Origin: Paraspadella gotoi
Taxonomy: Eukaryota > Chaetognatha
Length of the DNA stretch: 64,000 bases
Direction: 5' to 3'
NCBI GenBank assembly: GCA_051294375.1
Contig: CM119264.1
Coordinates: 26,187,011-26,251,010 of the forward strand
In this document: positions 1 to 11,003 of the stretch, piece after piece
How the letters are laid out: each line of letters starts with the position of its first letter
Numbering within the stretch: position 1 is the first letter of the stretch
Notes under the pieces: model-generated
Told to the model about the DNA's origin: nothing
The model's input: the letters and a program-made list of their open reading frames with translations, nothing else
Database searches by the model: none
Made by a program: the position numbers and the translations under genes

Positions 1-398
1 AAGAGAGAAAGAAAGAGAGAGAAATAGTTGTCTGAAGAACGAAACTACGTCATAGGAAAAGACTCAGACTATTGGACAAATTTATTTGAGAAATCATACG
101 CTAAGCGGATTTTTCTTGAGCTTTCTCTAATTTTTTTGCCTCACAAATACGGTAAAACAAAACTTTTAAAGAGAAAAATTAATTAATTCAGTTAAGTGAG
201 GAAGTTTATGATACTAACGTGGGTTTAAGTGATACAAGTCAAACTTTTTTAAAGCCGTGAATTTTTTTTTCATGGTAAATTTTACTTTTTAGCGAAAAAT
301 TACTCAATGACAAATAAATTTGTCCAATAGTCTGAGTCTTTTCCTATGACGTAGTTTCGTTCTTCAGACAACTATTTCTCTCTCTTTCTTTCTCTCTT
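1..398. repeat. Perfect 88-bp inverted repeat with 222-bp spacer
   Basis: Positions 1-88 are the exact reverse complement of 311-398. The left arm begins at the window edge, so the repeat may extend further. The spacer (89-310) is AT-rich with no ORF or internal symmetry. The arms run into GA/CT-rich sequence. A fold-back element or an assembly hairpin are both possible. Confidence 0.85.
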
Positions 399-546
399 TC
401 TTTCTATTTCTCTCTCTTTCTCTCTCTCTCACTTTTAGTTAAGTTTGATAAAAACCGCTATGGTCACTGAGAGAGAGTGAGAGAGAGAAGAGAGAGATAG
501 AGAGAGAGAGAGAATAACGATAAAAATTTTAGACAAAGCTGACCAG

Positions 547-597
<51 letters not shown>
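363..597. repeat. CT/GA microsatellite cluster
   Basis: CT/TTTC-rich tract at about 375-430, then GA tracts at 465-514 and 547-596. Serine/leucine-rich translation on the minus strand is a by-product of the dinucleotide repeat. Confidence 0.85.
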
Positions 598-598
<1 letters not shown>

Positions 599-961
599 TT
601 GAGTATGAAGGTTGACTGACAAAAATCCGCAGTTGCTCCTTCATTCTACAGGTTTTCTTTTCCTAAATTAAAAAAAAAATCTTACTTACGGACGTAGGAA
701 GGTTACAAACGTAAATAATTTACTTTTGTTTATCAGTTGAAAATCTCCTTTAGAAGTCCTATAGAAGGGGTATAAAAAAATTAATTCTAAAAATCATTTT
801 GGTATTTACTCATTTTGCGGATGAAGATTTTTCCCGAATCTGACTCCCGGTTGAAAACTCCTCTTTTACTTTTACTTTAAATAAAAATTTCACCAGCATG
901 GACTAATTCACTTTACCATGATCGTATCATATTAAAATAACCAAATAAAATGTAAAGAAAA
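598..961. other. Intergenic AT-rich sequence
   Basis: No ORF, tandem repeat or member of the window's repeat families was recognised here. Confidence 0.5.
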
Positions 962-1354
962 ATTTTGAGAGCCCTTCAGATATATGGCTATCGGATTCCT
1001 GAATTCGAAGTTTATTGTAAAATAACAATATATTTTAAATGCGTTTACATTGTATTCAAGTTGAGAAATCCCTTTATTTTATATATAAAAATTACATCGA
1101 AAATATTTTCCCGAGCGGACCAGTCCATTTGAATCTGATAGTTTGATATCAAAATGTTGGTTATTTGACAAGAGGAAAAAAATTTGAGCCCTTCAAATGC
1201 AACAGGATCGGAATCTAGTGTTTTTACATCTATTTTTTACCAGAATTTTTCTCAGGAGCGTTTATATTGTTTGGTAGTCAGATTTGAACAAAAGTCTCCA
1301 TTGAAAAAATTTTCCTCGATCTCTAAAAACGACGTCAGCTCCTATTTATTATTT
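962..1354. repeat. Partial copy of repeat B (exon-like part missing)
   Basis: Resembles the first about 350 bp of the B copies at 11.0, 14.8 and 55.06 kb: the gcgagctcttcag-type start, the tttgatatcaaaa block and the caatggagattt-type block. It stops where the other copies continue into the exon-like segment. An R element begins at the break. Confidence 0.6.
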
Positions 1355-1358
1355 TTTT

Positions 1359-2400
1359 AGTCGAATCTGCTTATAAGCAGATCCAGACTCTATAATTCAC
1401 TTTGTCGATCCTTCGGTCCGTTGGATGGATGGATTGGAATGAAATTTTGTATGTGGTTAGGGGAAGTGTGTGATTGAGCAGGATTATGAAAATTCGATGG
1501 AATCTGTGTGAGTGGAAATGAGTTTAAATGGAAAAAACAAAAAAAATATATTTCATTATTTGAACATCAATTACTCATGATTGGATGGGGCAATTGACCT
1601 GAAATTTTGTATGTGTGCTGACTAAGCTGGAAATCAAGTTTCGATGGAATTGTTTGAGTGGAAATGAGTTTAAATTGAAAAAAAACAAAAAACCTGTTTC
1701 ACTAATTGATTATGCTTCTTTTTCTTTTTCTTATTAAATGTAAAATGCAAGACGTATAAAATGATCAAATAATTAATCAGTTAATTAATCAATTTGTCAA
1801 TTAATTAATCAATTATTAATTAATCCAGTAAATTAATCAATCAAAACAAACATTTCGGGTCAAGTTAATTAACTAAATGACAAATTAATTAATTAATTTA
1901 ATTTAACCTTGAATTAATTATTTATTAAAAAAATTTCAATTAATTATTAATTATTTAATAACGAGTGGAAGTGAGTTTAAGTGGAAAAAAAAACAAACGT
2001 CAATTTTACCTTGAATTTTTTTTTTAATTTCAAAGTTTCTTCTCTCTCTCTCTCTCTCAGATAAAATGATAGATTAATCTACTAGTAAATATTATCGCTT
2101 CAATCAATAAATATCAAAAATCAATAATTCATAAATCCTTAATGCAAATTTAAAAAAAAATATACAAATAAAAAAAAAAAATTATGCAAGTTTAAAAAAT
2201 TATGCGAGTTAAAATATTATGCAAGTTTTAAAAATTATGCAAGTTTAAAAATTTATACATGTTGAAAAAATTATGCAAGTTGAAAAAATTATGACAAGTT
2301 AAAAAATTTATGCAAGTTGAACATATTATGCAAGTTGAAAAATAATGCAAGTTGAAAAAATTATGCAAGGTTGCAAAAATTTTGCAAGTTTTTTCAAGCG
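1359..2400 (-). mobile_element. R-family element, hairpin end on the left (divergent)
   Basis: Begins with AGTCGAATCTGCTTATAAGC, the hairpin terminus of the R family, then the cactttgtcg block. It contains both copies of the internal duplicated module (gatggaat...gagtggaaatgag), an ATTA-rich core and an 18-bp minisatellite (2170-2395, unit attatgcaagttgaaaaa). The opposite terminus is not recognisable. Confidence 0.7.
2170..2397. repeat. 18-bp minisatellite ATTATGCAAGTTGAAAAA
   Basis: About a dozen imperfect tandem units. The same unit, in either orientation, occurs inside R elements at 5.73, 10.36, 13.35, 15.65, 16.64, 20.17, 22.73/24.65, 27.9 and 57.9 kb, so it is an internal component of that family. 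Confidence 0.8.
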
Positions 2401-3340
2401 TAAATGAAAATTATTTAAAAGAATCTCTTCTAAATAGCACATTGTATCATAAAAAATTAAAACTGTTTTCCTGCGACTGATTTTTGCTAAATATATTTAA
2501 TACGTATACCATTTTACGTCCAAACACTTATTTTAGGAGACTTTTCATGTACAAGCCTATCAGACAGCAGAAGAACAGACCTGCTTGCTAGCTGAGCTCT
2601 TGCATTTCCGAAAATGTATTCACTTTAAACATTCTGATGGCATTCTACGCCATTTTATATCGGTTTTAATTTATAATATAAAATAAAAGAAACCTATCTG
2701 AAGAAGGTTGCAGGTCAAACGAAAAAGCCAATCCATCTTGATATTTTTTATGATTTTTTATTACTAATTAGAAAAAATGCTAAATAGAGGAGAATCTTTT
2801 AATTTAAACATGTTCATTGAAAATGAAAACATTTTTAAACTTTTAACCTGAATTCTTCATAACTGGAACGCGTATTAAAAATGTCTCTCTATTACAATTT
2901 TTACAAAGTTTTTAAAATTGCTACATCAAATTTTCTTAATCAATATTATTTGCAGTCGTTAGGCTGCAACTCTTCAAATCTCACTATAGATTCATTGAGC
3001 TAAAAATTTCCTTTACCATCTATTTACTAAAGATTTTGTTCATGACTGGGAAAACCAACCGAGGTAACAAGATTAATTGTTAATTCTCCCTTCTAATAAT
3101 ACCCTTACCTGTTTTAACTTCTTACTAGAATTTTTTAACAATCAGATTGAAAAACTAATCTTTAAAAAATTTGCTTACCCCATTAACTTAACAATTTTTT
3201 TATTTACTCATTTAATGAAAATAAAATGATTGAAAACAGAATGTTTACATCATAAATAAAAACTTTTTTTGTGATTACTGATGACTATAATTGTATTTCT
3301 CGAGTATTAGCTCTAATACATCAAAGATTAGCATTGTTAT
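2400..3340. other. AT-rich flank, partly duplicated
   Basis: About 2400-2620 aligns with 5860-6070, 39.76 kb and 52.25 kb, the flank downstream of the cysteine-rich genes. The remainder (2620-3340) shows no ORF, RNA gene or recognised repeat. Confidence 0.4.
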
Positions 3341-3479
3341 GCTGAATGACCTTCCTCTTTAAAGGTCTGCTCAATTTTAATGCTTTCAGGATACACCATT
3401 GTTTACTGGCTATGATGATATTTATATGGTTAGATTTGTTAGATAAACAAAGTACATAGCAAGCTATTGATCCACTCCT

Positions 3480-4430
3480 TCCTGCAAGATTTCTTTCAAG
3501 AAGTCTTTTAAGGATACTTCTTCACTGAAAAAAAAAAGTAATACAACTTGTCAGCTGAAAAGATAAGAAAAGTTTCAAAACTAGAGAATTGTTAGCAAAT
3601 TAAATAAAAACAGAAGATTACCTTTTGAGTAATCAATGCACCCATCACATTTGCCAATGAGTCTTCTTTTGTTTCCACACCACCCAAATGAAGGAGCAAC
3701 AGGGAGCTCTCCTTCCTGGATCACAAAATTGAAGGTTTCTCCATTTGATTGGATAATATTGGACCAGCATTTCGAAATCATCACGGAATTCTACAAAAAT
3801 AAAAATAAAGATTCATAGCATATCGATCATTTTATTTAAGGTTTGAGAATATTATTACAGAGATCAAGTATTTTAGTTTGATAATAATTTAATATGTAAG
3901 TATTTGCAGAACAGAATTTTAAAATTATACTTTGTTCTTAGAGTAGTCATACATCCTCACATTTGCAATGAGTTTCTTTGTTTCCACACCACCAAATGAA
4001 GAGCACAGGGAGTCTCTCCTTTTGGATCACAAATTTGAGGGTTTTCCATGTGATTGATATTTTTGGCCACATTTCAAATCATCACGATATTCTAATAGAA
4101 ATATATGAAACTAAAGCTTTAATTCAATTTTAAAAAAAATCCTGTTTGCAGGAGAACTAAAATATCTCACTTAAGATTATGCAATTTTTATGTACTTCAA
4201 AATTTTTATTAATATAAAACCTTTTTTCTTAGAGTAATCAATACATCCTGGCATCTGCAGTGAGCCTCTTTATTTCCGCACCCATCCAGTTGAAGCACAC
4301 AGGGAAATTTCCCTTTGGATCACAAATGGAAGGCTCTCCATTTTCAACCAGTGAGGCCGCATTTTTAGGTCGTCGCGAAATTTAATCAAGCCTTCTTCCT
4401 TTTCCTTTCATTCTGGGAAACTGCAATGAA
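3480..4430 (-). pseudogene. Eight-cysteine chitin-binding-like gene, indel-ridden copy
   Basis: Three segments match the exons of the clean gene at 6.6-7.6 kb in order and spacing: about 3622-3792 (exon 3), 3932-4092 (exon 2) and 4222-4425 (exon 1). Each is broken by several single-base gains or losses; for example, the CC doublet region and the GWCGN region fall in different frames. The introns and flanks carry the same kind of scattered indels, so sequencing error in an unpolished copy is as likely as real decay. Matching sequence continues to about 5.7 kb. The clean and noisy copies are about 3.1 kb apart in direct orientation. If polished, it would probably encode the same three-module secreted protein. 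Confidence 0.7.
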
Positions 4431-5451
4431 TCCATTGCCGAGGTAGAATGACGGGAAATATGTTTAATTTAAGTTTTCATGTAATTCATGGAGATGTTTT
4501 AGAAATCTCAATTTTCTGGTATCTTAATTCTTTAATATCCATCCTGTAAAGAGGTTTTTTATTAAAAAAATAATCAAAAAATTTTAAAAATAGAAATAAA
4601 TTGTTCATAAAAAATTAAAACAAATTTTTTTTTGGGTTAAAACTAGATTCAGTGAGAAAAAATAATTTTTAAATGTAAGCTAAATTTCTACAACTAAATT
4701 TTACTAAAACTGTATTCTTTACAGTAAGCTCAATTTCTACTTCTTATATATTAATTCTTCTTTGGTGGGCCAAGTATGTACTTGGAGCTGTATACTAATA
4801 AGTCTAAAATAAACGACTCTACACCAGTTTTTCCTGATGGATTTTTTATGCTTTTATGAGTTTATGAGTTAACAAAACTGATCCAATTTATTTTTAATTT
4901 GCGCTTTTTACTTTATGTAAATGCTTTATATAATATAAAATAGTTGTCCTATTCTTCTAAGGAATCTTTTGAAAAAAAATGAAATCTGGATTTTAAAAAT
5001 TTAAAAAACAGTGAGCATTTTTTAAGACATCGGAGTTGAACAAACTCTGTCATCGACATCCCGCTTTTTTGATGTTGTGGTGAATCTCTTTGAAGAGGTA
5101 ATGATTGAGGGAAATTTAACTTTCTTGACGAAAAAGAAGTTGAAAAAGAAGAGTTGCAGCTCAAACCGTCTGGACTAATCTTCTAGAAAAAGACTATCTT
5201 AGGGGCAAGAAAGGAAAGGTGGGGTTGATTCTATGAGCTCGTTTTTGTTAAAAAGATATTAAGAATTAATATTGAAAGTGACCTAAAATAATCAAATTTT
5301 CTAAGAAGGAGGCAAATTTGAAAGTATCCTTTTCATAGAATTGGAGTCCGGTGACCTTAAAGTAATCCATGCCAAACTTTCAAAGAAACCACGCTTACGC
5401 CGTTTGGCTTCACTCTTTAAATAGGTCTCTTTTATTTTATATAGTCACAGA
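4431..5451. other. Upstream flank of copy 1, duplicated at 7.57-8.52 and 53.45-54.14 kb
   Basis: Non-coding AT-rich sequence conserved among the three gene copies, including a cttggagctgtatcac-type block and a gttgaacaaactctgtcatc block. Minus-strand frames here are not shared between copies, so it is probably 5' flank or intron. No promoter can be placed. Confidence 0.55.
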
Positions 5452-5453
5452 AA

Positions 5454-5704
5454 CAAGTTTGGAGCAAATAATGTTGGATCTGCCCACGATCATTATCGGT
5501 AAGTTTATTAATTTGATTAATTCATTCATGGTAATTTTGATACGAATGTTTGTTTTGATTGATTGACCGATTAATTAATATTGTTAATTATTTATTAAAT
5601 TAAGTAAGGCTGATTAATTATTGATTAATTAATACATCTTGTATTTACATTTAATATAAAAAAAAGCATAATCAATTAGTGAAAAAGTTTTTTTGTTTTT
5701 TTCC
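5454..5704 (+). mobile_element. R-family element, 5' portion, cut by gap
   Basis: Begins with a noisy version of the non-hairpin terminus (caagtttgg-agcaaataatg, ggatctgcccacgatc). It continues into ATTA-rich sequence and the cttgtatttacatttaat block, then ends at the N run. Homologous to 8526-8780. Confidence 0.7.
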
Positions 5705-5729
5705 NNNNNNNNNNNNNNNNNNNNNNNNN
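5705..5729. other. Assembly gap, 25 N
   Basis: The fixed length of 25 suggests a join of unknown size. Sequence resumes in the 18-bp minisatellite (5730-5860) of another R copy, so the join lies within repeats. Confidence 0.95.
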
Positions 5730-6620
5730 AAAAAAATTATGCAAGTTTAAAAAATTATGCAAGTTAAAATATTATGCAAGTTTAAAAAATTATGAAAGTT
5801 TAAAAATTTATACATGTTGAAAAAAATTATGCAAGTTGCAAAAATTTTGCAAGTTTTCTTCAAGCGTAAATAAGAATTATCTTAAAGATCTCTACTCTAA
5901 AATGCACATTGTACATAAAAAAAATTTAAAAACTGTTTTCCTGCGACTGATTTTTGCTTAAATATATTCTAATACGTACTACCATTTACGTCAAAGCACT
6001 TTTTTGAGAGACTTTCTGTCTGCCTTCAGCGCGAGAACGAGGACCTGCTTGCTTCCCGAAGTCCCATCATTGAGTTGCCGTCTCATGTGGACGGAGTTGA
6101 TTGACTTTGTCCCCTTTTTTATCTTCCTGTTGTTGGAATTGTTATCTTCTTTTTGTTCACGTTTATTGTTGACATGAGATGTTTTTGCAACCGTTCCCGC
6201 AATTATTTGTTTGCTCTATTTTCTTTTCAGAAAAAAAATTACTTACTTAATACATCTACATAATTCACATTATCTGTTTTGTGTAAAGTAAAAACTACAC
6301 ATTTAGACATAAAATATATGTAACACTATATCGTACAACAATACCACATACAACAGTTGTAAAACGTTACAAATTTAATGAAATTAAAAATATATTGATT
6401 CATTAAGGTTTATGTTCCAGGACCGACTAATGGTAAAGGCTAATACATGCTAAAGTTGTTAAAGGTCTGCTCAATTTTTAATGCTTTCAGGATACACCAT
6501 TTGTTTACTGGCTATGAATGATTTTATATGGTTAGATTTGTTAGATAAACAAAGTACATAGCAAGTATTGATCCACTCCTTCCTGCAAGATTTCTTTCAA
6601 GAAGTCTTTTAAGATACTTC
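5730..6620. other. Minisatellite and 3' flank of the cysteine-rich gene
   Basis: 5730-5860 is the 18-bp R minisatellite. 5860-6620 aligns with 39.73-40.4 kb and 52.23-52.9 kb and lies immediately downstream of the gene on the minus strand. No ORF of note. Confidence 0.5.
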
Positions 6621-6623
6621 TTC

Positions 6624-7570
6624 ACTGAAAAAAAAAAGTAATACAATTGTCAACTGAAAAAGATAAAAGTTTCAAACTAGAGAATTGTTAGTAAATTAAA
6701 ATAATAAACAGAAGATTACCTTTGAGTAATCAATGCACCCATCACATTTGCAATGAGTTTCTTTGTTTCCACACCACCCAAATGAAGAGCAACAGGGAGT
6801 CTCTCCTTTTGGATCACAAATTGAAGGTTTTCCATTGATTGGATAATTTGGACCACATTTCAAATCATCACGGAATTCTTACAAAAATAAAATAAAATAA
6901 AATTCATAGCAATAATCGATCATTTTATTTAAGGTTTTGAAGAATATTATTACAGAAGATCAAAGTATTTTAGTTTGATAATCATTTAATATGTAAGTAT
7001 TTGCAGAACAGAATTTTAAAATTATACCTTTGTTCTTAGAGTAGTCAATACATCCTTCACATTTGCAATGAGTTTCTTTGTTTCCACACCACCCAAATGA
7101 AGAGCAACAGGGAGTCTCTCCTTTTGGATCACAAATTGAGGGTTTTCCATTGATTGGATATTTTGGACCACATTTCAAATCATCACGATATTCTAATAGA
7201 AATATATGAAACTAAAGCTTCAATTCAATTTTAAAAATCCTGTTTGCAGGAGATTAAAATATCTCACTTAAGTATTATGCAATTTTTATGTACTTCAAAA
7301 TTTTATTGAATATAAAACCTTTTTTCTTAGAGTAATCAATACATCCTGGGCATCTGCAGTGAGCCTCTTTATTTCCGCACCATCCAGTTGAAGCACAACA
7401 GGGAAATTTCCCTTTTGGATCACAAATGGAAGGCTCTCCATTTTTCAACCAGTGAGGCCCGCATTTTAGGTCGTCGCGAAATTTAATCAAGCCTTCTTCC
7501 TTTTCCTTTTCATTCTGGGAAACTGCAATGAATCCATTGCCGAGGTAGAATGACGGGAATATGTTTAATT
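6624..7570 (-). CDS. Secreted-type protein with three hevein/chitin-binding-like modules (gene span)
   Basis: Three exons in tandem (7319-7522, 7028-7192, 6720-6877) each encode one module with eight cysteines: CG, SIC, CC doublet, GWCGN, HC, C, GC, ending in IDYS or similar. The doublet, the CG/WCG positions and the 8-Cys count match the plan of hevein-type (chitin-binding type 1) folds, which bind N-acetylglucosamine polymers; binding here is inferred. Introns use GT-AG and exons 1 and 2 join in phase 1. The frame of exon 1 stays open upstream of its apparent acceptor, through a hydrophobic stretch (IFPSFYLGNGFIAVSQ) that could be the end of a signal peptide, so exon 1 may extend to about 7570. 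No initiator Met was located. Exon 3 ends in phase 0, and the next plausible acceptor (before 6624) gives an immediate TGA, so the protein probably ends in DYSK. The open frames are conserved and contrast with the noisy copy at 3.5-4.4 kb. Confidence 0.75.
6720..6877 (-). CDS. Exon 3: module 3
   Basis: Acceptor GTAAG, donor GTAATC. Near-identical to exon 2 but with F in EFRDD, N in GPNYP and D in KCDGC. 158 bp; it ends in phase 0 after SK, unlike the phase-1 ends of exons 1 and 2. High similarity to exon 2 indicates a recent exon duplication or conversion. Confidence 0.78.
7028..7192 (-). CDS. Exon 2: module 2
   Basis: Acceptor TTAG, donor GTATAA. Encodes EYRDDLKCGPKYPINGKP then SICDPKGETPCCSS, GWCGNKETHCKCEGCIDYS. 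165 bp, with both ends in phase 1. Markers that separate it from exon 3 are Y in EYRDD, K in GPKYP and E in KCEGC. Confidence 0.8.
7319..7522 (-). CDS. Exon 1: N-terminal region plus module 1
   Basis: Acceptor ttgcag at 7523-7526 side, donor GTTTTA at 7318. It encodes a charged linker (QNEKEKEE), then FRDDLKCGPHW..., SICDPKG, PCCAST, GWCGNKEAHCRCPGCIDYS. All eight cysteines are present. It differs from modules 2 and 3 in the loop after the first Cys and in C-R-C-P-G-C. Length is 204 bp, entering in phase 1 and leaving in phase 1. Confidence 0.75.
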
Positions 7571-8525
7571 TTAAGTTTCATGTAAATTCATGGAATGTTT
7601 AGAAATCTCAATTTTCTGTATCTTAATTCTTTAATATCATCCTGTAAGAGGTTTTTTATTAAAAAATAATCAAAAAATTTTAAAAATATAAATAAATTGT
7701 TCATAAAAAATTAAACAAATTTTTTTTTTGGGTAAAACTAGATTTTCAAGAGAAAAATAATTTTTAAATGTAAGCTAAATTTCTACAACTAAATTTTTAA
7801 CTTAAAACTGATTCTTTACAGTAAGCTCAATTTCTACTTCTTATATATAATTCTTTCTTTGGTGCAAGTACGTACTTGGAGCTGTATCACTAATAAGTCT
7901 AAAATAAACGACTCTACACATTTTCCTGATGGATTTTTATGCTTTTATGAGTTTTATGAGTTAAAAAACTGATCCAATTTATTTTAATTTGGCTTTTTAC
8001 TTTATGTAAATGTTTATATCATAAAATAGTTGTCCTATTTTCTAAGGAATCTTTGAAAAAAAATGAAATCTGGATTTAAAAATTTAAAAACAGTGAGCCA
8101 TTTTTTAAGACATCGGAGTTGAACAAACTCTGTCATCACATCCCGTTTTTTTGTATGTTGTGGTGAATCTTTTAAGAGTAATGATTAGGGAATTTAACTT
8201 TCTTGACGAAAAGAAGTTGAAAAAGAAGAGTTGCAGCTCAAACCGTTGGACTAATCTTCTAGAAAAAAATATCTAGGGCAAGAAAGGAAAGGTGGGGTTG
8301 ATTCTATGAGCTCGTTTTTGTTAAAAAGATATTAAGGAATTAATATTGAAAATTGACTAAAATAATCAAATTTTCTAAGAAGGAAGGCAAATTTTGAAAG
8401 TATCTTTTCATAGAATTGGAGTCCGTGACCTTAAAGTAATCCATGCCAAATTTCATAAGAAACCACCTTACCGTTTGGGCTGCAACTCTTTAAATAGGTT
8501 TCTTTTATTTTATATAGTACAGAAA
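7571..8525. other. Upstream flank of the clean gene copy
   Basis: Collinear with 4.43-5.45 and 53.45-54.14 kb. No signal-peptide exon with an ATG could be identified on the minus strand; it may lie here or be interrupted by the R insertion at 8526. Confidence 0.45.
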
Positions 8526-9203
8526 CAAGTTTGAGCAAATAATGTTGGATCTGCCCACGATCATTATCGATAATTTATTAATTGATTAATTCATTAATTT
8601 GATAATTTTTGATACGAAATGTTTGTTTTGATTGATTGACCGATTAATTAATTATTGATTAATTAATTTATTAATTAAGTAACTGATTAATTATTTGATT
8701 AATTAATACATCTTGTATTTACATTTAATATAAAAAAAAGCATAATCAATTAGTGAAACAAGTTTTTTGTTTTTTTCCATTTAACTCATTTCCACTCAAA
8801 TGATTCCATCGAAACTTGATTTCCAGCTTAATCACACACTTTCCTACCCACATATAAAATTTCAGGTTAATCGCTTCATCCAAATAGTGAAATTAATTCT
8901 TTTGTTTTTTCCATTTAAACTCTTTTCCACACGGACGATTCCATCGAAACTTTATATCCAGCTCAATCGAACATTTCCCTACCAACACACAAAATTTCAT
9001 TCTAATCCATCCATCCAATCACGACTAATTGGAGTTTTTTGCTAAGGTGGGATGGACGGACGAACGGACGGACGGACGGACGGACAGATGGATGGACATC
9101 GTTTTTTTGGTATAATTTATCATAATTCGATGTTCTGACATGATTTAAGTTAATGCCCGACAAGATTGGGGGGTCGGAATCTGCTGATAAGCAGATCCGA
9201 CTA
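8526..9203 (+). mobile_element. R-family element, near full-length reference copy
   Basis: 678 bp from CAAGTTTGAGCAAATAATG (with TTGGATCTGCC just inside) to a terminal hairpin, TCGGAATCTGC/GCAGATCCGA with a TGATAA centre, followed by CTAA. Inside, in order: ATTA-rich core; acatcttgtatttacattt block; two related modules of about 90 bp (cattt-ccactc..gattccatcgaaactt..acaaaattt); an (ACGG)n microsatellite at 9057-9090; and the tgttctgacatgat block. No transposase is encoded. The plan (subterminal inverted repeat, internal tandem repeats, 3' hairpin, insertion into T-rich sites) matches Helentron-associated non-autonomous elements. Confidence 0.75.
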
Positions 9204-10129
9204 AAAATCGAAAAAACGACAACGCCTCTGAAAAAATAGTAAAGTGAAAACATTTTTGGAATCGTCAGGAGGTCTCCTCTCCAAATCCGAGCTCGGTTTT
9301 ATCCTAATTATAATTTTAATTGAGTGATCCCGGACCTTAAAACTCTTCTTTATAAATGATAATTTTTTTATTGTTGGATTAAAAACTTTTTTTCTGCATT
9401 GATAATGTTTCTCTTTTCCTTCACCTGGAAAAACCTAAAAATAGGGTATTCTGTCTAAAGATTTATTTAAAACTTTATGAAAAAAGAGTCTAACTTTTGG
9501 CTATAGTTTTTGAGCAAAAAATGGTTTTCCAGTAAAAAAATTATTGATGAAAAAAATAAATAAGTAAAACTTATTAAAAATTAAAACCAGTAATTGTTAA
9601 AATTAGCAAAGTCTCATTAATTTAATGAAATTGAAATAAAATTTTAAATATTTACAGTTAAAGTTAAAGTCATTTGGCTATTATAAAACAAATCTTTTTA
9701 TGATATGATAATTGATAAATATGATAGGATTTTTTTATGATATGGATGATAATTCTTTATGATAAAGCTGTCATATAACAATAAAAAATCATTAGAAGTC
9801 ATAATAGATTAAAAACTTTTAATAATACATATTTAATTGATTATCGAGCACTATTTCTGGTTTGGGACACGCCCACTATTGATGAAAACCCTTTTTTGAA
9901 CATTTTTGGTCTAATTACTACTTATTAAATAATTATACTAATTGCAGGATAGGTAAATAGTCTTAAAAAAAAAACTGCCTAACTTTTCATTTGTAGTAAA
10001 AAAAAAAATTTCATATTGTAGTCCACGCCAACTTCAGGTAAATTGTTCGTCGGTCTAATGCAAAATCTGATTGACAACCCTTTGTTAATCGTTTTAAGCA
10101 CTTAAAATTCTACTAGAAACTGAACTGAA
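9204..10129. other. AT-rich intergenic stretch
   Basis: No ORF over 60 codons, no tandem array and no recognised repeat family. Nothing else seen. Confidence 0.5.
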
Positions 10130-10350
10130 CTGAATTAATTAATAATTAATTAGTTAATTAATCAATTAATTAATCAATCAAAACAAACATTTTGGATCAA
10201 ATTAATTGCATAATTGCATAATTAATTAAATAATTAACTTAAATAAATAAATTAATTAAATAATTAATTAATTAAATAAATAATTATTTATTAATTAATT
10301 AATTACCGATAATGATCGTGGGCAGATCCGACATTGTTTGCTCAAACTTG
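10130..10350 (-). mobile_element. R-family element, truncated
   Basis: ATTA-rich core and the non-hairpin terminus (gggcagatccgacattg, ctcaaacttg) in reverse orientation. The hairpin half is absent. Confidence 0.7.
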
Positions 10351-11003
10351 TTTAAACTCGAATAATTTTTTCAACTTGCATCATTTTTTTCAACTCGCAT
10401 CATTTTTTCAACCTACAAATTTTTTCCAACTTTAAACATTTTTTAAACCTGCATCTTTTTTTTAACTTGCATCACTTTTTTAAATTGTATCATTTATAAG
10501 TAAGCACAAATAATAAAAATTCAAGTCAAACTTTATATCCTGCTCATTAAGCTCAATCACATACATACTTTCCTACCCACATACAAAATTTCTTCTAAAT
10601 CTATCCATCCAATTATGATTAATTAGAGTAATTATGGTTAAAATTAATAAAGGATTTTATTAAATGTGACATAAGTTTTTTCTCATTTAAACTCATTTCT
10701 ACTTGCATGATTCCATCGAAACTTGTTATTCAACTCAATCACTCACTTTCTCACCCACACACAAAATTTCATCTCCATCTATCCTTCCAATCACAAATAA
10801 ATTAGCTAAGGGGGGACCGCCTGACAGACAGACGTACAGACAGCCAGACGGACGGACGGAAGGACATCTTTTTTTTGCATAATTTATTATAATTCAATGA
10901 TCTGATATGATCAAAATGATTTACCGACAAGATTGGGGGGTAGATCGACCGACCGACAAAGTGGATTTTAGAGTCGGAATCTGTGATTAGCAGATACAAC
11001 TAA
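10351..11003 (+). mobile_element. R-family element, minisatellite subfamily
   Basis: 18-bp minisatellite (about 10360-10490), two internal modules, an ACGG/ACAG microsatellite (10820-10862) and a decayed hairpin end (gtcggaatctgtgattagcagat). Immediately followed by repeat B, as at 55.06 kb. Confidence 0.7.

Noticed and set aside
4949-5164. 71-codon minus-strand frame upstream of gene copy 1
   Set aside because: Not open in the matching sequence at 8.0-8.25 or 53.95-54.1 kb.
9002-9253. Minus-strand frames such as ..SVRPSVRPFVRPSHLS.. in R elements (also 10.8, 30.0, 54.7, 62.9 and 63.6 kb)
   Set aside because: They translate the ACGG microsatellite and flanks of a non-autonomous element; frames differ between copies.
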